The position numbers were made by a program, and so were the translations under genes. This document shows, piece by piece, positions 51,030 through 57,082 of a stretch of DNA of 57,082 bases. The stretch's first letter is position 1. Each line of letters begins with the position of its first letter. Where the stretch lies: contig NZ_JAQVKA010000004.1 in NCBI RefSeq assembly GCF_028694895.1, positions 1 through 57,082 of the forward strand, read 5' to 3'. The DNA is from Sulfurimonas sp. GTDB taxonomy: Bacteria > Campylobacterota > Campylobacteria > Campylobacterales > Sulfurimonadaceae. Below the pieces are notes generated by a model. That model did not search any database and had not been told where the DNA came from. It saw nothing but the letters and a program-made list of their open reading frames with translations.

Positions 51030-52952
51030 ATGGAACTATTTTTATATACAGCACTTTTCTCTCCACTAGTAGGTTCTTTGTTTGCAGCACTTTTTGGGGC
51101 TTCACCAAAGATAAAAATAGCTGGAATAGTGCCAAGTGCACTTCTTGGAGTATCTCTATTTAGTAGTACGATGCTACTAATACTAGTATTTACAACAGAT
51201 ATTACTCTTCATGTTGAGATGATGACATGGATAGCTACGGGAGATTTATATATTCCTTTTGGTTTTGTAGTTGATCAGGTCAGCGTTGTCATGATGATGG
51301 TTGTAACACTTGTTTCAACTGTTGTTCATGTCTATGCTATTGGCTATATGGAAAATGATAAAGGCTTTAACCGTTTCTTCTCTTGGTTATCAGCATTCGT
51401 ATTTTCTATGATGGTTCTTGTTATGAGCGACAACTTTGCTGGTCTTTTTATAGGTTGGGAAGGCGTTGGTCTATGTTCATGGGGACTTATTGGTTTTTGG
51501 TATAAAAAAGAGAGTGCTACATGGGCTGCTAATGAAGCGTTCATTATGAACCGTATTGCTGACCTTGCAATGTTGATTGGTATCTTCTTAGTTTATTGGA
51601 ATACAGGAACACTTCAGTATTACGCTGCTTTTACTGCAATGCCATCTTTAGACAGTGCAATTCTTGTATGGATGGGTATATTTTTATTTATCGGAGCGAT
51701 GGGTAAATCTGCACAGTTTCCACTTCATACTTGGCTCGCAGATGCGATGGAAGGACCTACTCCAGTTTCGGCTTTAATTCACGCTGCTACAATGGTTACA
51801 GCTGGTGTTTACCTTGTTGTTCGTGCAAGTCCACTATATGATTTAATCCCTAGTGTAGGGCTTTTTATTGCAAGTTTAGGAGCATTTGTTGCTCTTTTTG
51901 CAGCATCTATGGCACTAGTTAACCGTGATATGAAAAGAGTTATTGCATACTCTACGCTATCACAACTAGGGTATATGTTTGCAGCTGCTGGGCTTGGAGC
52001 TTACTGGGTTGCACTTTTTCATCTTATGGCTCATGCATTCTTTAAAGCGCTTCTATTTTTGGGTGCAGGAAACGTAATGCACGCTATGCATGATGAGTTA
52101 GATCCATTTAAAATGGGTGGACTTAACAAAGTAATGAAGGGCACATTTGTTATGATGACTGTCGCTTCAGTAGCACTTGCAGGAATCTTTCCACTTGCTG
52201 GATTCTTCTCAAAAGATTTGATTCTAGAGGTGGCTTTTGTTGAGAACCATTATATTATCTACTCAGTTTTACTCTTTACTGCAGGTTTAACAGCGTTTTA
52301 CTCATTTAGACTTGTTGCACTTATTTTCCACGGTGAAGAGAGATATAAACTCTTTGGTATTCATCCACATGAAGCACATAAATTTATGTTAGTTGCTATG
52401 AGCCCACTTCTTTTACTTGCAGTTATTGCAGGGTCATTTAAGATGACATATTTTGAGATGGTTACAAAAGTACTTCCAGAATTAGAGTATCACATTCACC
52501 ATCCAATAACATTTTGGATTATGACTATTGGAACTCAACTCTTTGTTGCTGGTGCAATTCTTTATGCATATAAAAAATATACAAGTAGAGAGATTAAAGT
52601 GCCAGATGGAACATCTAAGATGGAGAATAGCTTTGGTTATAAACTTCTTATTAACCAATACTACATTCCATATTTTTATGAAGAGTATCTAGTTAAGGCA
52701 TATAGAGAGCTCTCAGATGTTTTATGGACAAAAGTAGATCAAAAAGTCGTAGATGGAACTGTTGATGGTATAGCAAATATACTCTATAACACAGGAGATA
52801 CAACAAGAGTTATGCAAAGCGGTAATCTATCAACCATGTTAAAATGGATGGTAGCAGGAACAGTTGCGTTACTATCATTAGCGGTAGTCTTTGGACTAGC
52901 GGCTAGATATTCTGGAGAAATAAAGATATTTCTCTCAGGTTTAGGAGTTTAA
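51030..52952 (+). CDS. nuoL: NADH-quinone oxidoreductase subunit L
   Basis: The 640-aa subunit is the distal antiporter-like proton pump with about 15-16 helices and the long lateral helix near the C-terminus. Conserved blocks are GWEGVGLCSWGLIGFWY (about residue 137) with the key Glu, and LHTWLADAMEGPTPVSALIHAATMVTAG (about residues 229-256) with Lys and His of the channel. KRVIAYSTLSQLGYM follows. It starts three bases after nuoK's stop. Confidence 0.95.
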   Translation: MELFLYTALFSPLVGSLFAALFGASPKIKIAGIVPSALLGVSLFSSTMLLILVFTTDITLHVEMMTWIATGDLYIPFGFVVDQVSVVMMMVVTLVSTVVHVYAIGYMENDKGFNRFFSWLSAFVFSMMVLVMSDNFAGLFIGWEGVGLCSWGLIGFWYKKESATWAANEAFIMNRIADLAMLIGIFLVYWNTGTLQYYAAFTAMPSLDSAILVWMGIFLFIGAMGKSAQFPLHTWLADAMEGPTPVSALIHAATMVTAGVYLVVRASPLYDLIPSVGLFIASLGAFVALFAASMALVNRDMKRVIAYSTLSQLGYMFAAAGLGAYWVALFHLMAHAFFKALLFLGAGNVMHAMHDELDPFKMGGLNKVMKGTFVMMTVASVALAGIFPLAGFFSKDLILEVAFVENHYIIYSVLLFTAGLTAFYSFRLVALIFHGEERYKLFGIHPHEAHKFMLVAMSPLLLLAVIAGSFKMTYFEMVTKVLPELEYHIHHPITFWIMTIGTQLFVAGAILYAYKKYTSREIKVPDGTSKMENSFGYKLLINQYYIPYFYEEYLVKAYRELSDVLWTKVDQKVVDGTVDGIANILYNTGDTTRVMQSGNLSTMLKWMVAGTVALLSLAVVFGLAARYSGEIKIFLSGLGV

Positions 52953-52955
52953 CAT

Positions 52956-54509
52956 ATGCTAGATCATATATTATCAATTTTAGTTTTCTTTCCAGCCCTA
53001 GCAGGTATCCTTGGATTTGTGGTTAACAAAAATAGCATACGTTCTTATGGTGTAGCTGTTGCTACAATCGAGTTTGGACTTGCAATCTGGTTATGGTTTG
53101 CGTTTGACTCAAACGTATCTGGAATGCAGTTTATGGAACAAATTGCACTAGTTCCAGCATTTGGTATCAACTATATAGTTGGTGTGGATGGAGTTTCGCT
53201 CTTTATTGTCATTCTAGCTGCATTCTTTACCATGATAGGTATTGCTTCACTTGGAGAGATGAAGGACATCAAAAATCTAATCATTACACTTCTGTTTTTA
53301 CAGATGACTATGGTTGGTGTGTTTGTTGCGCTTGATGCTATTGTGTTTTATCTCTTTTGGGAGTTATCTCTTGTGCCGATGCTATATATCATTGGTGCGT
53401 GGGGTGGACCGCTTAGAATCTATGCTTCTGTTAAGTTTTTCCTATATACATTTGCAGGTTCACTTGTAATGTTAGTAGGTATGTTATTTATGGCATATTT
53501 TTATTATCAAGCAACAGGAGAGTGGAGTTTTGCACTTCTTGATTGGTACCGTCTGATACTTCCTGAATCATTTCAAAACTGGCTCTTTGTTGCCTTTTTC
53601 TTTGGTTTTGCTATCAAAGTTCCAATGTTTCCATTTCATACATGGTTACCATACGCTCATGGTCAAGCACCTACTATTGGTTCGGTAATACTTGCGGCAA
53701 TCCTTTTAAAAATGGGTACATACGCATTTATACGTTTCTCTTTACCGCTTTTCCCAGATGCGTCAGTTTACTTTATGTATCCAATAGCAGTACTAGCTAT
53801 CATTATGATTATCTATACTGCAATGGTTGCTTACGCTCAAAAAGATATTAAGCAAGTTGTTGCTTACTCATCTGTATCGCACATGGGTGTAATTATTCTT
53901 GGTACATTCGCACTTAACGTTGAAGGTATTACAGGTTCAATCTTTTTAATGATTGCGCACGGTGTAGTTTCGGGTGCTCTGTTCTTTCTTGTTGGTGTAA
54001 TTTATGATAGAAGACATACGAAGATTATGAGTGAGTTTGGAGGACTAGCTTCAGTTATGCCTCGTTATGCAACCATCTTTGGAATCATGCTTATGGCTTC
54101 GGTTGGTCTGCCTCTTACGATAAACTTTATTGGAGAGTTTTTAAGTTTACTCGGCTTTTACAAGCAGTCACATATACTAACTCTTCTTGCAGGAACTGCA
54201 ATCATTGTTGGAGCTATTTATATGCTTAGTGCTTATAAGAAGATGTTTTTTGGAGAAGTTACACATGAAGAGAATAGAAATCTTCCAGATGTAAACAAAA
54301 AAGAGCTATTAGCGCTTATCCCATTAACGATTATTACTATCTGGCTTGGTGTATATCCAAAAGTGCTTTTAGAGCCAATTAACAAAAGTGTAGAAGGGAT
54401 TGTTACTTTAATGCATGAAAAATCTATAACCCAAGAAGCAAAATTAAGAATACCAAATGTCAATAAGGACATGGGTCTTATAACTAAACCAGAAAGGGAG
54501 GCACACTAA
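52956..54509 (+). CDS. nuoM: NADH-quinone oxidoreductase subunit M
   Basis: The 517-aa antiporter-like subunit has about 14 helices, with [18 protein letters not shown] (key Glu near residue 132), [30 protein letters not shown] (about residues 227-256) and [13 protein letters not shown]. It lies between NuoL and NuoN in the membrane arm. Its stop overlaps the nuoN ATG by one base (TAATG). Confidence 0.95.
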   Translation: MLDHILSILVFFPALAGILGFVVNKNSIRSYGVAVATIEFGLAIWLWFAFDSNVSGMQFMEQIALVPAFGINYIVGVDGVSLFIVILAAFFTMIGIASLGEMKDIKNLIITLLFLQMTMVGVFVALDAIVFYLFWELSLVPMLYIIGAWGGPLRIYASVKFFLYTFAGSLVMLVGMLFMAYFYYQATGEWSFALLDWYRLILPESFQNWLFVAFFFGFAIKVPMFPFHTWLPYAHGQAPTIGSVILAAILLKMGTYAFIRFSLPLFPDASVYFMYPIAVLAIIMIIYTAMVAYAQKDIKQVVAYSSVSHMGVIILGTFALNVEGITGSIFLMIAHGVVSGALFFLVGVIYDRRHTKIMSEFGGLASVMPRYATIFGIMLMASVGLPLTINFIGEFLSLLGFYKQSHILTLLAGTAIIVGAIYMLSAYKKMFFGEVTHEENRNLPDVNKKELLALIPLTIITIWLGVYPKVLLEPINKSVEGIVTLMHEKSITQEAKLRIPNVNKDMGLITKPEREAH

Positions 54510-56017
54510 TGTTAGCACCTGTAAATGTATCAATAGAGTCATTGAACCTAATGACTCTTGTGCCAATGTTGATTCCGATTATTGGTGCGCTTTTAATCAT
54601 TATTATAGATCTATTTAAAAGTGAACAAGATAAATCTTTATATGTAATGCTGAGTCTTCTGATTTTAGGAGTTGATTTTGTGGCACTCGTAGATTCTGCT
54701 GGTGTATTTGCTAACAATGGTACTATTATGGGCGTGTTTGATGTCATGCTTATTGATGGTTTGGCAATACTCTCTCAGTTTATCATAGTTGGTGCTTCAA
54801 TGCTCTTTATACCACTTGCACTTACGCATAAGAGATTCCATGAGTTCTCATATCCTGAATTTTTTGCACTCTTTTTGTTTATGATTGCAGGCTTCCAGTT
54901 TATGGTATCAACAGATAACCTAATTTTGGTGTTTGTTGGTTTAGAGACAGCTTCATTAGCTCTTTATACTCTAATAGCTATGCACAACCGTGATAAGTCG
55001 TTTGAAGCAGCTATAAAGTACTTTACAATGGGCGCACTTGCCGCTGGATTTTTTAGCTTTGGCTCAATGGTATTTTATGCACTTACGGGCTCAGTTGAAA
55101 TCAATAAAATTGCAGCAGTACTAGCAGCTAATAACTATGAAGATATAGGTTTTGTTCTTATAGCTGTTGTATTTTTACTTGCGTCATTTGGCTTTAAACT
55201 CTCTATGGTTCCATTTCATACATGGACGCCAGATGTTTATGAAGGCTCAGCTGCACCATTAGCTGGTTATATGTCTATTGTTCCAAAGATAGCTGCATTT
55301 ATCGTAGCTATGAGACTATTTGAATTTTTAATTCATAGTGGAGTTGTTTGGCTTGAAGTGATATTATATATTGGTGTTGTAATGACTATGACTATGGCAA
55401 ACGTTTGGGCACTTGTTCAAACGGATGTTAAGAGGATGTTAGCGTACAGTTCAATATCTCATGCTGGTTTCGTAATGGCTGCTATACTTATTGGTACAAC
55501 GCAGTCAAATAGTGCACTTTTCTTATACTGGATACTCTTTAGCTTTACAAACCTAGGCTCATTCTCTATGCTTTGGATAAGTAGACAGAAAAATCTTCCT
55601 GCTCATCAACAATCAGATCATAGTTATGATAAGTTCTCAGGTATGGTAAAAACTGCTCCAGTTGCAGCAACTATTATGGGTCTATTTATGCTTAGTTTAG
55701 CAGGTATACCACCGTTTGCTCTGTTTTGGGGTAAGATATATATGATAAGTTCTGCAATCACTGGAGGATATACTGTTTTAGCCCTTATTATGGCTCTTAA
55801 CTCAGCAATCGCTGGTTATTACTACTTAAAGCTAATCGTATATATGTTTATGAAAGATCCACTTACAGAGAACAACGGACATGTATATAGTTCAAACGCT
55901 ACTCTTCCTCTTAGAACAATAATTGGTATCGCAGCTATAGGAACTATTTTTGCTTTTATCGTGGTAAATCAACTCTTAGAGTTTGTTACGCTCTTTGTAT
56001 ATAATAGCGGATATTAA
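54509..56017 (+). CDS. nuoN: NADH-quinone oxidoreductase subunit N
   Basis: The 502-aa antiporter-like subunit has about 14 helices. [29 protein letters not shown] (about residues 138-166) and [24 protein letters not shown] (about residues 232-255) are diagnostic of NuoN, as is [16 protein letters not shown]. It ends the complex I operon. A pflA-like gene follows after 35 bases with its own strong ribosome binding site and no terminator between. Confidence 0.95.
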   Translation: MLAPVNVSIESLNLMTLVPMLIPIIGALLIIIIDLFKSEQDKSLYVMLSLLILGVDFVALVDSAGVFANNGTIMGVFDVMLIDGLAILSQFIIVGASMLFIPLALTHKRFHEFSYPEFFALFLFMIAGFQFMVSTDNLILVFVGLETASLALYTLIAMHNRDKSFEAAIKYFTMGALAAGFFSFGSMVFYALTGSVEINKIAAVLAANNYEDIGFVLIAVVFLLASFGFKLSMVPFHTWTPDVYEGSAAPLAGYMSIVPKIAAFIVAMRLFEFLIHSGVVWLEVILYIGVVMTMTMANVWALVQTDVKRMLAYSSISHAGFVMAAILIGTTQSNSALFLYWILFSFTNLGSFSMLWISRQKNLPAHQQSDHSYDKFSGMVKTAPVAATIMGLFMLSLAGIPPFALFWGKIYMISSAITGGYTVLALIMALNSAIAGYYYLKLIVYMFMKDPLTENNGHVYSSNATLPLRTIIGIAAIGTIFAFIVVNQLLEFVTLFVYNSGY

Positions 56018-56052
56018 TAGAATAATTTTTTATATAAAGGAGGAGGGAGCGT

Positions 56053-57082
56053 TTGTTTAAAATAGTACTCCTTCTTCTACTTAGTTTACATATTTTTGCA
56101 CTTGAGATATCTCTCTCTGGTGCAAAAGAGAATCATGAAACCTACTCAACACTCCATTTAAATCATAACAATAAATTTTTATGTCAAGAGTTTAAAGATG
56201 ACTTTGATAACGTAGCAAAAATTGTATGTGCTTTTTCAAAACTTCCAGCTCAAAAAATCCAGAAGCTTCAAAATAATTTTTTTGAAATTGAGAGTGAAGT
56301 AAAAAAAGATACCTTTTTCTTGATAATCAAACCATATCAAAAGATGAAGTTATATCCGATGGTTTTTAATTTGACAAAAGAGGAGACTCTCTTTAGTGCA
56401 AATGTAGAGCTATCTGAGCATTGGATGATAGTTGGGTATAAAGATAAAGTCCCGTATATACAAGAAGAGAAAAAAAATCCATTAGCTCTTAATCTCCCTT
56501 TTACTGCGCATGAAAACAGATTTCCATATGTTGGAAGTTTAGATATTAAAGGTAACCCAGTATATATTAAAAGAGTTGGTGATGCAACTGAGTATATAAA
56601 GATTAAAAAACTCTATGAAGATAAAGATTATGAGCTTGCCTTAGAGTTGTGTGATGAAGTTATAAAAGAGTATCCAAACTCTCTATTTAGAGCAGAGTTA
56701 CTTTTTTATAAGATTAGAATACACTCAAAATTACAAGAGAATGATAAGCTTATAGACATTTCAAAAGAGTATTTAAGAGAGTATTCCTCTGATGAAAATG
56801 TTGCTGAAGTACTCTCTTTAACCGCAAAAGCTTACAATAAAGTTGGATTAAATAGCGATGCAGAGTATTTTTATGATAGATTGTTTAGCGAACACTATGA
56901 CTCTGTTTATGCCAAATGGGGATATATCTACATGGCAGAGGCACTAGAAGGCTCTGCAAACTATTCAAAGGCTCAAACACTGTATGAAAAGGCACTTAGT
57001 GAGACAGATAACATTGATGTTGCAGTGGAAGCGGCATTTAGATTAAGCAGAGTACTGATATCAAATACCAAGATGAGCGAAG
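56053..57082 (+). CDS. pflA: PflA-like flagellar motor protein, N-terminal part (cut by window edge)
   Basis: This frame is missing from the ORF track because it starts at TTG and leaves the window open. AAAGGAGGAGGGAG precedes the TTG; the first 18 residues (MFKIVLLLLLSLHIFALE) form a signal peptide. 343 codons are visible. After an unfamiliar domain of about 150 residues, helical repeats of TPR type begin (LYEDKDYELALELCDEVIK, AEYFYDRLFSEHYD, AQTLYEKALSE). In Campylobacter jejuni the gene after nuoN is pflA (Cj1565c), a periplasmic TPR protein of the flagellar motor disk needed for rotation. Position and architecture agree; direct sequence identity was not tested. Confidence 0.78.
   Translation, partial: MFKIVLLLLLSLHIFALEISLSGAKENHETYSTLHLNHNNKFLCQEFKDDFDNVAKIVCAFSKLPAQKIQKLQNNFFEIESEVKKDTFFLIIKPYQKMKLYPMVFNLTKEETLFSANVELSEHWMIVGYKDKVPYIQEEKKNPLALNLPFTAHENRFPYVGSLDIKGNPVYIKRVGDATEYIKIKKLYEDKDYELALELCDEVIKEYPNSLFRAELLFYKIRIHSKLQENDKLIDISKEYLREYSSDENVAEVLSLTAKAYNKVGLNSDAEYFYDRLFSEHYDSVYAKWGYIYMAEALEGSANYSKAQTLYEKALSETDNIDVAVEAAFRLSRVLISNTKMSE

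Overview
The window is a low-GC chromosomal segment from a Campylobacterota (epsilonproteobacterial) genome, most likely Sulfurimonas or a close relative. The grounds are: a nuoABCD-X-Y-G-G-HIJKLMN operon without ordinary nuoE/nuoF and followed by a pflA-like flagellar motor gene; a CheZ of the remote epsilon type; a NavAb-like sodium channel closest in appearance to the Arcobacter protein; a DUF3972-type protein; and sigma70-like promoters with strong TATAAT boxes. The genus is inference. No rRNA, tRNA, insertion sequence or CRISPR array was seen, and no stretch over 300 bases lacks a gene. The longest gaps are 38169-38456 (nuo promoter region) and 30851-31109 (nothing beyond a putative promoter).

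Layout. 1-3548 (minus strand): trxA, a small membrane-anchored protein, trxB, dapB and the first codons of purF, with a PHP phosphoesterase upstream. 3636-10317: cheZ-trhP, purE with a DUF3972 protein and a DUF89 protein, a divergent MerR / AhpD-like / DsrE-like redox locus with two palindromes between the promoters, then glyQ. 10318-15110: an accessory DNA modification/defence island. It holds a Dam-type methylase, an AIPR (abortive infection) protein and a DpnII-type GATC endonuclease in one overlapping operon. A near-identical palindrome follows glyQ and follows the endonuclease gene. Next come a second methyltransferase with an overlapping small partner ORF and a cluster of short repeats, and then a RecD2-like helicase (15111-17348).

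17405-20919: a TIGR01777 epimerase, the complete AmmeMemoRadiSam trio (AMMECR1, radical SAM, Memo) and a cupin. 20970-27689: a TerC-superfamily membrane protein, a CNNM/CBS transporter preceded by a 20-codon leader ORF, aguB, a secreted helical protein, a J-domain gene whose ribosome binding site lies in a predicted stem, a DUF234 protein and a Y-family polymerase. 27898-38168: a 7TMR-DISM diguanylate cyclase, hemerythrin, sodium channel, lipoprotein, nfo, a FadL porin, an AAA+ ATPase, CbiX, GuaD, a CxxC mini-thioredoxin with a permease, and a SIMPL-like protein.

38457-56017: a 14-subunit-type complex I operon. The NADH-input module NuoE/NuoF is replaced by a 73-aa protein and a GltD-like FAD protein carrying a degenerate NuoF iron-sulfur segment, and NuoG is present in two tandem copies. 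The window ends inside a pflA-like gene.

Most promising for follow-up: the methylase-AIPR-endonuclease operon with its paired palindromes; the AmmeMemoRadiSam cluster; the rebuilt complex I input module with two NuoGs; the stem masking the J-protein ribosome binding site; and the acidic/proline leader ORF before the CNNM gene.
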